Assembly: GCA_050692555.1 (NCBI GenBank)
Contig: JBOGVS010000011.1
Coordinates: 10,939-74,938, forward strand
Direction: 5' to 3'
DNA: 64,000 nt
DNA from: DAITPV01 sp050692555
Lineage (GTDB): Bacteria > Actinomycetota > UBA4738 > CALAEC01
Part shown: positions 17,017 through 25,200 of the stretch, in pieces
Position numbering within the stretch: position 1 is the stretch's first letter
How the letters are laid out: each line of letters opens with the position of its first letter
Notes under the pieces: model-generated
Seen by the model: the letters and a program-made list of their open reading frames with translations, nothing else
What the model was told of the DNA's origin: nothing
Database searches by the model: none
Position numbers and translations under genes: made by a program

Positions 17017-18557
17017 CAGATGGCCCGCTCCCGGCCCTTCCAGTACGGGTCGCGGAGCACCCGCTTGTACAGCTTGCCGTTTGGATCGCGGGGCATCTCG
17101 TCGACGAAGTCGATCGACCGGGGAACCTTGTACTTGGCGGCGTGCTCGGCGGTGAACGCCAGCAGCTTTTCCTCCATCTCGGGGCCGGCCCGGCCCTTGT
17201 CCCGCAGCTCGATCGCCGCTTTCACCTCCTCGCCCCAGTCCTCGTTCGGGATCCCGAACACCGCCGCGTCCGCGATGTCCGAGTGGGTCAGGAGCACCGC
17301 CTCGATCTCGGCGGGATAGATGTTCACGCCGCCGGAGATGATCATGTCCGCCTTTCGGTCCGCCAGGAACAGGAACCCGTCTTCGTCGAGGTATCCGACG
17401 TCTCCGACCGTGAAGAACCCCTCGCTCCAGCTCTCCTCGGTCTTGGCCTTGTCCTTGTAGTACTCGAAGGTGTAGTCGGCCATCTTGATCCACACCGTTC
17501 CGGGCTCGTTCGGTGACACGGGCTTCCCGTCGTCGTCGAGGATGCGGATCTCCGAGATCGGCCAGGGCTTCCCCACCGTTCCCGGCTTCTGCTTCCACTC
17601 CTCCGGGGTCGCCAACGTTCCCCCGCCCTCGGTGGCCGCGTAGTACTCGTAGATCACCGGGCCCCACCATTCGAGCATCCGCCGCTTCACGTCGACCGGG
17701 CACGGGGCGGCGCTGTGAACGATGTGGCGGAGGGAAGAGACGGCTGCCTTCGACCGGGCCTCCTCGGGCAGCGCCAGAAGCCGGTGGAACTGGGTGGGAA
17801 CCATGTGGGAGGTGGTGACTTTGTACCGCTCGATCCGCTCCAGGGTTCCCTCCGGGGTCCACTTGTCCATGAGCACCACCGGATGCCCCATGTGCAGCGA
17901 GTCGGAGGCGAACGTGAGCACGGCCGTGTGATACAGGGGGGAGACCACCAGGTGGACGTTGTCCTTGTTCGGCTCGATGCTGAACAGCATCAGGAACGCG
18001 GCGTGCATGTCGGCCACGATGTCCACGTCGAGGTCCACGGTGTCCCGGCGCACTCCCTTCGGCTTCCCCGTGGTCCCCGCGGTGTAGTTCATCACCCCGC
18101 CCGGAGCCCGCTCCTCCGGCCGCGTACCGGGCTGGCCCTCTTTCAGCTCCGCGTACGGGCGGAACCCCTCGATGGTGCCCACCGCGAACCGGGCCTGTTC
18201 CGGGAAGCCGATCCCGTCTGCGGCCTGACGTCCTGCCTCCCCGTATCGCTCGGAGCACACGAACGCCTCGGCCTCGCAGTCCTTGATGATGTAGCCGATC
18301 TCCTCGGCGGTGAGGTGGTAGTTGATCGGGGTGAGGCGCCACCCCGACTGGAGGCAAGCGAGGTACAGCTCCACGAACTCGGCGCCGTTCGGCAACAGGG
18401 CCGCCACCACGGAATCACGCTTCAGCCCCTGGCCCCGGAGTCCATGCGCCAGCCGGTTGCTCTCCTCGAACAGCTCCCCCGCCGAGACCTCGCGGCCCTC
18501 CGGCTCCACCAGGGCCAGACGGGAGGCGTCCTGCTCAGCGAGCGTCCAGAACGACAT
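17016..18557 (-). CDS. Acyl-CoA synthetase (FadD, bile-acid/FadD4-like)
   Basis: 513 residues. ANL-superfamily ligase that adenylates a carboxylate and makes its CoA thioester. P-loop YTAGTTGKPKGV near residue 160, YEYYAATEGGG, and the C-terminal hinge GDVGYLDEDGFLFLADRKADMII, with the catalytic Lys in DPNGKLYKR. The start follows a perfect AAGGAGGTG ribosome site. A KstR-type operator with TAATTT as its -10 lies upstream, so the substrate is probably a steroid carboxylate, but which chain or ring acid cannot be told. It is convergent with the WD40 protein and divergent from the alcohol dehydrogenase. Confidence 0.85.
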   Translation of the reverse strand: MSFWTLAEQDASRLALVEPEGREVSAGELFEESNRLAHGLRGQGLKRDSVVAALLPNGAEFVELYLACLQSGWRLTPINYHLTAEEIGYIIKDCEAEAFVCSERYGEAGRQAADGIGFPEQARFAVGTIEGFRPYAELKEGQPGTRPEERAPGGVMNYTAGTTGKPKGVRRDTVDLDVDIVADMHAAFLMLFSIEPNKDNVHLVVSPLYHTAVLTFASDSLHMGHPVVLMDKWTPEGTLERIERYKVTTSHMVPTQFHRLLALPEEARSKAAVSSLRHIVHSAAPCPVDVKRRMLEWWGPVIYEYYAATEGGGTLATPEEWKQKPGTVGKPWPISEIRILDDDGKPVSPNEPGTVWIKMADYTFEYYKDKAKTEESWSEGFFTVGDVGYLDEDGFLFLADRKADMIISGGVNIYPAEIEAVLLTHSDIADAAVFGIPNEDWGEEVKAAIELRDKGRAGPEMEEKLLAFTAEHAAKYKVPRSIDFVDEMPRDPNGKLYKRVLRDPYWKGRERAI

Positions 18558-18587
18558 GCCCCACCTCCTTCGACCTCCACTCGAAAT

Positions 18588-18601
18588 TAGAACACGTTCC
18601 T
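18588..18601 (-). promoter_or_regulatory. KstR-type operator for the acyl-CoA synthetase gene
   Basis: Plus-strand TAGAACACGTTCCT, one mismatch from TnnAACnnGTTnnA. Toward the ligase gene it ends GTTCTA, with TAATTT (18589-18584) as -10. The predicted transcript has a leader of about 20 bases carrying AAGGAGGTG. Confidence 0.75.
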
Positions 18602-18633
18602 GTTTCTGGACGCAACTCGGGGAGGCGGTCCAT

Positions 18634-18647
18634 CAGAACGTGTTCTA
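18634..18647 (+). promoter_or_regulatory. KstR-type operator and leaderless promoter of the alcohol dehydrogenase gene
   Basis: CAGAACGTGTTCTA, one mismatch from the consensus. Its final TA starts the -10 TAGTAT (18646-18651), followed by six bases and then ATG, the spacing expected if the A of ATG is the transcription start. Confidence 0.75.
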
Positions 18648-18657
18648 GTATTCGGCC

Positions 18658-19737
18658 ATGCGGGCCGCCGTGCTCCCGGCGCTGAATGAGTCCCTAGTGA
18701 TCCGGGACGACGCCGAGATCGTGGGCCCCGACCCCGAGCAGGTCCGGATCCGGGTGGCGGCCAGCGGTGTATGCCACTCGGATATCCATCTCCAGACCGG
18801 CTCCCTCCCCCATCCCCTGCCGTGCGTCCCCGGCCATGAGGGCGCCGGCGAGGTCGTCGAGGTCGGCGAGGCCGTCTCCAGCGTCGCGGTGGGCGACCAC
18901 GTGATCGTGTCGTGGGTCCCGCCGTGTGGGGACTGCGCGTTCTGCCTCGGTGGGCAGCCGAACCTGTGCGAGGCCCACATGCTGGCCGCGGTGGGGACCC
19001 CGGGGTTCACCGTGGGAGGAGAACCGATGTTCGGCTATGCGGGCACCGGGACGTTCGCCGAGGAGGTTGTGGTCCGGGCGGAGTCCGCCATCCCCATCCC
19101 CAAGGACGTCCCGTTCGACGTGGCATCCCTGATCGGGTGCGGGGTGATGACCGGCGCCGGCGCGGCACTCAACACCGCGAGGGTCCGCCCGGGCTCCTCG
19201 GTCGCGGTGTTCGGGTGCGGGGGCGTGGGGATCAGCATCATCCAGGGAGCCCGGATCGCCGGCGCCGCGGACATCGCGGCGATCGACGTGGTCGATGGCA
19301 AGCTCGACATGGCCCGCAAGTTCGGGGCGACCCACGCCGGCACCCCGTCGGAGGTGTCCGGCCTGTCCCAGGAGATCACCGAGGGGCGGGGGTTCGACTA
19401 CGCCTTCGAGGCGGTGGGCACACCGGAGACCATCCGGGCGGCGTGGGACGCCACCCGCCGCGGCGGGACCACCGTGGTCGTCGGAGCCGGACGCATGGAC
19501 GCCATGGTCCCGTTCAGCGCGTTCGAGCTCTTCTACATGGAGCGAGCGCTGAAGGGCTCCTGGTACGGCTCGGCGAACGTGCGCACGGACTTTCACCGCC
19601 TGCTGCGGTTCTGGCGCCAGGGGAAGCTCGATCTCGAGGGGATGATCACCCGCCGGTTCGACCTGGCCGACGTGAACGAAGCCCTGGCCGCGATGGAACG
19701 CGGCGAGGTGGTCCGCTCGATCATCGAGTTCTCCTAG
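18658..19737 (+). CDS. Zinc-dependent alcohol dehydrogenase (MDR family)
   Basis: 359 residues. Medium-chain dehydrogenase/reductase: catalytic-zinc GVCHSD (Cys37) and GHEGAGEV (His), a structural-zinc loop with four cysteines in PPCGDCAFCLGGQPNLC, and the NAD-binding GCGGVGISIIQ. It resembles the class III/AdhD group. Its operator lies just before the ATG, so it belongs to the KstR-type set; oxidation of the C26 alcohol made by the P450 to an aldehyde is a natural role, but this is inferred. It ends about 160 bases before the convergent P450 gene. Confidence 0.85.
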   Translation: MRAAVLPALNESLVIRDDAEIVGPDPEQVRIRVAASGVCHSDIHLQTGSLPHPLPCVPGHEGAGEVVEVGEAVSSVAVGDHVIVSWVPPCGDCAFCLGGQPNLCEAHMLAAVGTPGFTVGGEPMFGYAGTGTFAEEVVVRAESAIPIPKDVPFDVASLIGCGVMTGAGAALNTARVRPGSSVAVFGCGGVGISIIQGARIAGAADIAAIDVVDGKLDMARKFGATHAGTPSEVSGLSQEITEGRGFDYAFEAVGTPETIRAAWDATRRGGTTVVVGAGRMDAMVPFSAFELFYMERALKGSWYGSANVRTDFHRLLRFWRQGKLDLEGMITRRFDLADVNEALAAMERGEVVRSIIEFS

Positions 19738-19786
19738 CCCTAGCTCCAACAACGCCGGAAGGCAGCGCGTAGGGGGGCTTGGTCTG

Positions 19787-19798
19787 CCTGGTACCAGG
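19787..19798. repeat. 12-base perfect palindrome CCTGGTACCAGG
   Basis: Perfect palindrome in the 160-base gap between the convergent dehydrogenase and P450 genes; shares its TGGTAC core with the larger dyad that follows. Confidence 0.6.
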
Positions 19799-19832
19799 TA
19801 CGGTGAGTAGCCGGGGGACCGGCGGGACACTC

Positions 19833-19872
19833 GTACTTGGTACGAGCCAAAGGGACCGGTCGTACCAAGTAC
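19833..19872. terminator. 13-bp perfect inverted repeat, candidate bidirectional terminator
   Basis: Arms GTACTTGGTACGA (19833-19845) and TCGTACCAAGTAC (19860-19872) pair without mismatch around a 14-base loop. Each arm can also fold on itself through GTAC-TTG-GTAC. It lies between two convergent genes. There is no T tract, so it could be a factor-assisted terminator, a cruciform or a protein site. Confidence 0.55.
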
Positions 19873-19897
19873 CGGCCACCGGAGAACCCCCTCGGAC

Positions 19898-21097
19898 CTA
19901 GGCGCGTTCCGGGGTGAATCGCACGGGCATGTGCTTCAGCCCGTTGATGAAGTTCGACCGCAGCCGAGGAACGGGGCCCGCCAGCTCGATGTCCGGCAGC
20001 CGCCGGAGCAACTCCTCGAACATCACCCGGATCTCCAACCGTGCCAGGTTGGCTCCCAGGCAGAAGTGCGGGCCGCCGCCACCGAACCCGAGATGCTCGT
20101 TGGGGGTCCTGCCCACGTCGAATCGGTCGGGCTGGGGGAAGACCTCCTCGTCCCGGTTCCCCGAGATGTACCACAGCAGGACCTTCTGGCCTTCCTTGAT
20201 CGGGACGCCTCGGACCTCGGTGTCCTTGGTGGCCGTCCGCCGGAAGTGCATGACCGGCGTGGCGGTGCGAAGCATCTCCTCGACGGTGAGCGGGAGCAGG
20301 TCGGGCTGGGCCAGAAGGCGCTCCTTCTCTTCGGGGTTCTGAGCCAGGGAGTGCATCCCATGAGAGATCAGGTTGCGGGTGGTCTCGTTCCCCGCCACCG
20401 CCAGGAGCAGGAGGAACACGTCGATCTCCAGGTCGGACAGGCCCTGGCTGTCGATCTCCGCCTCGACCAGCGCGGTCACCAGATCCTCACGGCGCTCGCC
20501 CCGTCGCTCCTTCCCCAGCCCGTCCCAGTACTCGTACATCTCGAACGCGGCTGCGGTAGCGACGTCGATGGAGTTCCCGTACTCGGGATCGTCGAGGCCG
20601 ATCATCTGGTTGCTCCAGTGGAAGATCTTGTGCCGGTCCTCGTCGGGAACCCCGATCATCTCGGTGATCACCTGGAGCGGGAGCTCGGCGGCGATGTCCG
20701 TGACGAAGTCGCACTCCCCCTTCCCGGCCACGCCGTCGATGATCTTGGTGGCGATCTCCCGGACGTGGGGCTCGATGTTGCCCACCCTCCGCGGGGTGAA
20801 CCCCGTGCGGACCAGCATCCGGAGCTTGGTGTGCTTGGGGGGATCCATGTTGACCATCATCAGCTCCACCCCGCCGGCGGGATCGTCGATGTTCGTGCCC
20901 CGTGCGGAAGAGAACGTCTCCCAGTTGCGGGACGCGCTCACCACGTCGTCGTACTTGGTGAGGTTCCAGAATCCCGGCCCGTTCTCCTGGGGGTTGAAGT
21001 ACACGGGCTCGTTCTCCCGGAGCCACCGAAAGTCCTCGAGCGGAACTGAGTCGACGAATCGACCGGGGTCGTAGAAGTCGATGCTGGCCGTCTTCAT
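19898..21097 (-). CDS. Cytochrome P450, CYP125/CYP124-type sterol C26 monooxygenase candidate
   Basis: 399 residues from MKTASIDFYDPG, preceded by GAGGAGG. I-helix AGNETTRN, ExxR in VEEMLR, and the heme loop FGGGGPHFCLG with the cysteine thiolate at residue 346. Stretches such as NMDPPKHTKLRMLVRTGFTPRRVG and FHWSNQMIGLDDPEY recall CYP125/CYP124, which oxidise the terminal side-chain carbon of cholesterol or cholestenone. Electrons would come from a ferredoxin; the [3Fe-4S] FdxD gene lies at 31987-32181. A KstR-type operator overlaps its -10. Among CYP124, CYP125 and CYP142 I cannot choose firmly. Confidence 0.85.
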   Translation of the reverse strand: MKTASIDFYDPGRFVDSVPLEDFRWLRENEPVYFNPQENGPGFWNLTKYDDVVSASRNWETFSSARGTNIDDPAGGVELMMVNMDPPKHTKLRMLVRTGFTPRRVGNIEPHVREIATKIIDGVAGKGECDFVTDIAAELPLQVITEMIGVPDEDRHKIFHWSNQMIGLDDPEYGNSIDVATAAAFEMYEYWDGLGKERRGERREDLVTALVEAEIDSQGLSDLEIDVFLLLLAVAGNETTRNLISHGMHSLAQNPEEKERLLAQPDLLPLTVEEMLRTATPVMHFRRTATKDTEVRGVPIKEGQKVLLWYISGNRDEEVFPQPDRFDVGRTPNEHLGFGGGGPHFCLGANLARLEIRVMFEELLRRLPDIELAGPVPRLRSNFINGLKHMPVRFTPERA

Positions 21098-21131
21098 GGG
21101 GCGCCTCCTCGGCCTGCTCTCGGTGGCCAAG

Positions 21132-21145
21132 TAGAACATGTTCTC
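21132..21145 (-). promoter_or_regulatory. KstR-type operator of the P450 gene
   Basis: Plus-strand TAGAACATGTTCTC. Toward the P450 it ends GTTCTA with TACTTG (21133-21128) as -10; the transcript would carry a leader of roughly 24 bases with a GGAGG site. One of a divergent pair, 51 bases from the echA19 copy. Confidence 0.75.
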
Positions 21146-21182
21146 GTTTCTGGCGCAAGGCCCGCGGAATTGCCGCTCAAAC

Positions 21183-21196
21183 TAGAATGTGTTCTA
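21183..21196 (+). promoter_or_regulatory. KstR-type operator and leaderless promoter of echA19
   Basis: TAGAATGTGTTCTA, near-perfect palindrome (AAT for AAC in one half). TACTTT (21195-21200) is the -10, followed by TCGCCT and the GTG start. Confidence 0.75.
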
Positions 21197-21206
21197 CTTT
21201 TCGCCT

Positions 21207-22004
21207 GTGAGCTCCCAGCCCCACCTTCTGGTCGAGCGCGACGGACCGATCGTCACGCTGACCATGAACCGTCCCGAAGCGCGGAACGCCCTGTCCTCGG
21301 AGATGATTGGCCGGCTGGCGGACGCCTGGGAGATGGTCGACGGGGACGAGGCGATCCGGGTGGCCATCCTCACCGGGGCCGGCGGCCACTTCTCCGCTGG
21401 CGCCGACCTCAAGGCCATGTCCGGCGGCTATGGCGACGACGAATGGGCGGCTCGGTCTCGGGACGACCCCGACCTGCCCTGGAAGGCCCTCCTCCGCCAC
21501 TACCGGCTCAGCAAGCCCCTGATCGCCGCGGTGGAGGGATACGCGGTGGCCGGCGGGACCGAGATCCTCCAGGCCACCGACATCCGGATCGCCGGGGAGA
21601 GCGCCCGGTTCGCCGTGGCCGAGGTGACCCGGGGCCTGTTCCCCCTGGGCGGCTCGACGGTGCGCCTCCGCCGCCAGATCCCCTACACCAACGCCATGGA
21701 GATCCTGCTCACCGGGGAGCAGATCCCCGCGCCGGAGGCACTGCGGATCGGGCTGATCGGCCGGGTGGTGCCCGACGGACAGGCCCTCCCCACCGCCCGC
21801 AAGGTTGCCGAGCGAGTGGCCAAGAACGCGCCCCTGTCGGTCCAGGCGATCAAGCGGGCGGTCCAGGAGACCGAGGGCCTTCCCGAGGCCGACGCCCTGA
21901 AGGTGGAGCTGGAGATCGGCCTGCCGATCTTCGGCAGCGACGACGCCCGCGAGGGGGCCAAGGCCTTCACGGAGAAGCGCGACCCGGACTTCAAGGGACG
22001 CTGA
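21207..22004 (+). CDS. echA19: Steroid side-chain enoyl-CoA hydratase, EchA19-like
   Basis: 265 residues, crotonase fold. The GTG at VSSQPHLLVERDGPIV is chosen over an ATG six codons upstream because that ATG falls inside the operator and -10. ILTGAGGHFSAGADLKAM forms the first oxyanion-hole region, EGYAVAGGTEILQATDIRIA the second, and PLGGSTVRLRRQIPYT follows as in mycobacterial EchA19, which hydrates the enoyl-CoA of the first cholesterol side-chain beta-oxidation cycle. The C-terminal DDAREGAKAFTEKRDPDF is also typical. It is a single-gene unit divergent from the P450. Confidence 0.85.
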   Translation: MSSQPHLLVERDGPIVTLTMNRPEARNALSSEMIGRLADAWEMVDGDEAIRVAILTGAGGHFSAGADLKAMSGGYGDDEWAARSRDDPDLPWKALLRHYRLSKPLIAAVEGYAVAGGTEILQATDIRIAGESARFAVAEVTRGLFPLGGSTVRLRRQIPYTNAMEILLTGEQIPAPEALRIGLIGRVVPDGQALPTARKVAERVAKNAPLSVQAIKRAVQETEGLPEADALKVELEIGLPIFGSDDAREGAKAFTEKRDPDFKGR

Positions 22005-22048
22005 CCGTCGCCCAGAGCGAGGGAGAGCGAGTCGTCGTCGGTGACTAG

Positions 22049-22390
22049 CTAGGCACCGGGGACGAGCGCCACGAACGCCAGCCCCGCCTCGAGGGCCAGG
22101 AACGCCCAGTAGGTCCAGTCCGCACGTGGGGAGTCCAGGGCCAACGCGAGCAACCTGACCATCGCTGCCCCGGCCCACGCCAAGCCGACACCGATGAACA
22201 GCGCTGCGCTGCCTTCGATCAGTGCCCAGACTCCGATGCCCGCGAAAGCGCCGTTGGCGATTCGGAACTCGGCCCGGGCCCGGCCCGACGGCAACGGGGT
22301 GTCGAGAACCGGCGCGATCCGTTCGGGGATCAGCACTCCGGCGACGCCGGCGGCCGCCAGGAACGCGCTGCTGATGTAGCCGCCGATCAT
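22049..22390 (-). CDS. Small four-helix membrane protein (DUF4345-like)
   Basis: 113 residues with about four hydrophobic segments (GGYISSAFLAAAGVAGVLIP, IANGAFAGIGVWALIEG, ALFIGVGLAWAGAAMVRLLA, WAFLALEAGLAFVALVPG) and a conserved-looking RAEFRIANGAFAG. The layout resembles the DUF4345 family; no function is known to me. It is 12 bases after the nitronate monooxygenase stop, the third gene of the fadD19 unit, so it is probably co-regulated with steroid genes. Confidence 0.65.
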   Translation of the reverse strand: MIGGYISSAFLAAAGVAGVLIPERIAPVLDTPLPSGRARAEFRIANGAFAGIGVWALIEGSAALFIGVGLAWAGAAMVRLLALALDSPRADWTYWAFLALEAGLAFVALVPGA

Positions 22391-22402
22391 GAAGTCATCT
22401 GA

Positions 22403-23533
22403 TTAGGAGGCCGGCTCCCGGTCCCGCTCGACGCGACGGAGCCGCTCGAGCGTCTCCTCACACTCGGCCGCCATCGACCGGATGATCTCCGCGGCGGGAC
22501 GGACCTCGTTCATGCGTCCCACGATCTGGCCCACCGGCATGCCGATCAACGCCTCGTTCTCCGAGAGGAAGATCCGGTGCTGGGCCTCGGCGGTGAGCAT
22601 GAACTGGAGCGGCATTTGCAGGGTCCCGGGAGACCGGGGATCGTCCCAGGCGTCTGTCCACGCGGTGCGGAGCAGCCGGGCGGGCTTCCCGGTCCAGGCG
22701 CGCGTCCGCACGGTGTCCCGGGCGGTAGCGTCGAGCAGCTTCTGAACCACCACCGGTGACAGCTCGTCGTTCTCCTCGGCCGTGAGCCAGATCGACCCGG
22801 TCCACACGCCCTCCGCGCCGAGGGCCAGGGCGGCCGCCATCTGCCTCCCGCTTCCGATGCCTCCGGCCGCCAGGACCGGCGCGGGGTGGACGGCGTCCAC
22901 GACGTCGGGGGTCAGCACCATGCTCGCCACAACCCCGGTGTGGCCAGCGGCCTCGGTCCCCTGGGCCACGATGATGTCCACTCCGGTCTCCACCTGCTTC
23001 CTGGCCTGGTCGACGTGGCCCACCAACGCCGCGACGGGCAGTCCCCGGCGGTGGGCCTCGTCGATCACGTCTTTGGGCGGGGGGCCGAGGGCGCTGGACA
23101 GCAGCTTGATCGGATGGGAGAACGCCACCTCGAGCTGCGGCCGGGCCGTGGCTTCGGTCCAACCCAGGAGCTCACGGGGCGGGGGAGCGTCCGCCGGGAG
23201 CGGGGGGACGTCGTGTCGCTTCAGGACGTCCTCGACGTACTGGCGGTGCCCCTCGGGGATCATCCCCTCCAGGTCACCGAACAGCTTGGCCGGGTCGAGG
23301 GTCCCGGCTCCCTCGTACGAAACGGGAGTGACCACGTTCACGCCGTAGGGCTTGCCGTCCACGTTCTGGTCGATCCAGGACAGCTCCTCCTCCAGCTCGT
23401 CGGGGGAGAACCGCAGCGCGCCCAGGACCCCGAACCCTCCATCCCTGCTCACCGCGGCGACCACCTTGCCCGAATGGCTGAAGGCGAAGATCGGATGCTC
23501 GATGTCAAAGAGCTCGGTGACCCGCGTCTGCAT
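22403..23533 (-). CDS. Nitronate monooxygenase-family flavoprotein (Rv1533-like)
   Basis: 376 residues, start ATG (MQTRVTELFDIEHPIFAFS) behind GGAGCGA. FMN-binding TIM barrel: HSGKVVAAVSRDGGFGVLG at the N-terminus, VDIIVAQGTEAAGHTG, VLAAGGIGSGRQMAAALALGAEGVW. The 2-nitropropane dioxygenase family includes steroid-ring enzyme IpdC, but this sequence looks closer to mycobacterial Rv1533. Located 17 bases after fadD19 under the same operator. Likely a flavin-dependent oxidoreductase acting on a CoA ester or a protective nitronate oxidase. Confidence 0.8.
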   Translation of the reverse strand: MQTRVTELFDIEHPIFAFSHSGKVVAAVSRDGGFGVLGALRFSPDELEEELSWIDQNVDGKPYGVNVVTPVSYEGAGTLDPAKLFGDLEGMIPEGHRQYVEDVLKRHDVPPLPADAPPPRELLGWTEATARPQLEVAFSHPIKLLSSALGPPPKDVIDEAHRRGLPVAALVGHVDQARKQVETGVDIIVAQGTEAAGHTGVVASMVLTPDVVDAVHPAPVLAAGGIGSGRQMAAALALGAEGVWTGSIWLTAEENDELSPVVVQKLLDATARDTVRTRAWTGKPARLLRTAWTDAWDDPRSPGTLQMPLQFMLTAEAQHRIFLSENEALIGMPVGQIVGRMNEVRPAAEIIRSMAAECEETLERLRRVERDREPAS

Positions 23534-23550
23534 TCGCTCCTCCGTAGGCT

Positions 23551-25146
23551 TCAGGCACCGGCCATGGCCCCGGTGGCCACGGCCTTGGCCCAGGGGTAGT
23601 CGGGCTTGCCGCTGGGCTGGCGAACGACCCGTTCGACCAGGTGAACTTCCCGGGGGACCTTGTATCCGGCGACGTGCTCCCGGCAGTGGCGATCCAGGGC
23701 TTCCAGGGTGACCTCGGTGCCGGACCGGGGTTGCACCACGGCGGACACCCGCTCCCCCCATCGCTGGTCCGGAACCCCCACCACCACGGCGTCATACACG
23801 TCGGGGTGGGACTTCAGGGCCTTCTCGACCTCCTCCGGGAACACCTTCTCCCCCCCGGTATTGATGCACCCGGTTCCCCGGCCGAACACCACGATGGTCC
23901 CGTCCTCCTCCACGGTGGCCAGGTCGCCCTGCATCGCCCACCGGACCCCCTCCACCTCCACGAAGGTCCGGCGGGTTCGCTCCTCGTCCTTGTAGTAGCC
24001 GAGCGGCAGGCGGTCGCGGCGGGCCAGCTTCCCCACCACGCCGGAGCCCGGGGCTACGGGCCGGAGGTCGTCGTCCAGCACGGTGGTCCGGTCGTTCATC
24101 ATGAACCGCAACCCGCCGCCTTCCGGTGGGCCGCCGGGGGCCTCCATCCCCTGGAACCCGGTCTCCGTGGACCCGAAGTTCTCGGTGACGATGGTGTTGG
24201 GGAGCAGCCCCCGGAGCTGCTCCTTGACCGAGGGCGACAGCACCGCCCCGGTCGATCCCAGGTACACCAGCGACGAGAGGTCGTGGGCCTCCGGGTCGGC
24301 GGCCAGCGCCTCGGCCAGGGGCCGGGCCATGGCGTCGCCCACGATTGTTATCGTGTTGACCCGCTCCCGCTCGACCGTCTCCCACACACCGTTCGCGTCG
24401 AACCTCGGGACCAGCACCACCTTGTCGCCCCAGAACAGCCCGATGAGCACTCCCAGTTGGGCCGCCCCGTGGATCAGCGGAGGCACGGGGAACTGCACCA
24501 CCGTGGGCCGGGCCACGGCGTTCTCGGCGAGCTGCTCGGGACGGTCGATGGGGTCCCCGGTGGGGTTGCCGCCTCCCAGCGCGGTGAAGAACAGGTCCTC
24601 CTGCCGCCACATGACCCCCTTGGGCATCCCTGTGGTCCCGCCGGTGTAGATCACGAACAGGTCGTCGCCGGACCGAGCCGGGAACCCCCGCTCGGGGGAC
24701 GCCGCGGCCAGGGCGTCCTCGAATGGAACGGACCCGGGGCTGTCGTCATCGGATCCATCCTCGACCATCACGAGGTGGCGGAGATCGGGGGTCCGGGAAC
24801 CCTGCAAGCGAGAGGCGAGCGACCGCCCGTGGACCACCGCCACGAGGTCGGCATTGTCGAACAGGTAGCGAAGCTCGTCCTCCACGTACCGGTAGTTGAC
24901 GTTGATCGAGGTAGCCCGGATCTTGGCGCACGCCAGCATGGCCTCCACGTACTCGGTGCCGTTGTGCATATACAGGCCCACGTGGTCTCCGGGGCCGATC
25001 CCGGCGTCGAGGAGATGGTGGGCCAGCCGGTTGGCCCGCTCTTCCAGGGCCGCGTACGTCAGCCGCCGGTCACCGCAGACCAGCGCTTCCCGGTCGGGAA
25101 CCGCGTCCGCCACGGACTCGAACAGGTCGCCCAGGTTGTATTCCAC
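23551..25146 (-). CDS. fadD19: Steroid side-chain acyl-CoA ligase, FadD19-like
   Basis: 531 residues from GTG. Closely follows mycobacterial FadD19, which activates C26/C24-branched sterol carboxylates: NVNYRYVEDELRYLFDNADLVAVVH, IYTGGTTGMPKGVMWR (AMP-binding loop), ENFGSTETGFQG, GCINTGGEKVFPEEVEKAL and SGKPDYPWAK with the catalytic C-terminal Lys. It would couple ATP to CoA thioester formation before side-chain beta-oxidation. First gene of a three-gene unit; a KstR-type operator precedes the GTG. Confidence 0.9.
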   Translation of the reverse strand: MEYNLGDLFESVADAVPDREALVCGDRRLTYAALEERANRLAHHLLDAGIGPGDHVGLYMHNGTEYVEAMLACAKIRATSINVNYRYVEDELRYLFDNADLVAVVHGRSLASRLQGSRTPDLRHLVMVEDGSDDDSPGSVPFEDALAAASPERGFPARSGDDLFVIYTGGTTGMPKGVMWRQEDLFFTALGGGNPTGDPIDRPEQLAENAVARPTVVQFPVPPLIHGAAQLGVLIGLFWGDKVVLVPRFDANGVWETVERERVNTITIVGDAMARPLAEALAADPEAHDLSSLVYLGSTGAVLSPSVKEQLRGLLPNTIVTENFGSTETGFQGMEAPGGPPEGGGLRFMMNDRTTVLDDDLRPVAPGSGVVGKLARRDRLPLGYYKDEERTRRTFVEVEGVRWAMQGDLATVEEDGTIVVFGRGTGCINTGGEKVFPEEVEKALKSHPDVYDAVVVGVPDQRWGERVSAVVQPRSGTEVTLEALDRHCREHVAGYKVPREVHLVERVVRQPSGKPDYPWAKAVATGAMAGA

Positions 25147-25158
25147 CGGAATAAGAAG

Positions 25159-25172
25159 TAGAACACGTTCTC
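25159..25172 (-). promoter_or_regulatory. KstR-type operator of the fadD19 unit
   Basis: Plus-strand TAGAACACGTTCTC. Toward fadD19 it ends GTTCTA with TACTTC (25160-25155) as -10 and eight bases to the GTG, suggesting a leaderless or two-base-leader transcript. Confidence 0.75.
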
Positions 25173-25200
25173 ATTCCCGGGCGCAAGGTGGGAGGTGGTG

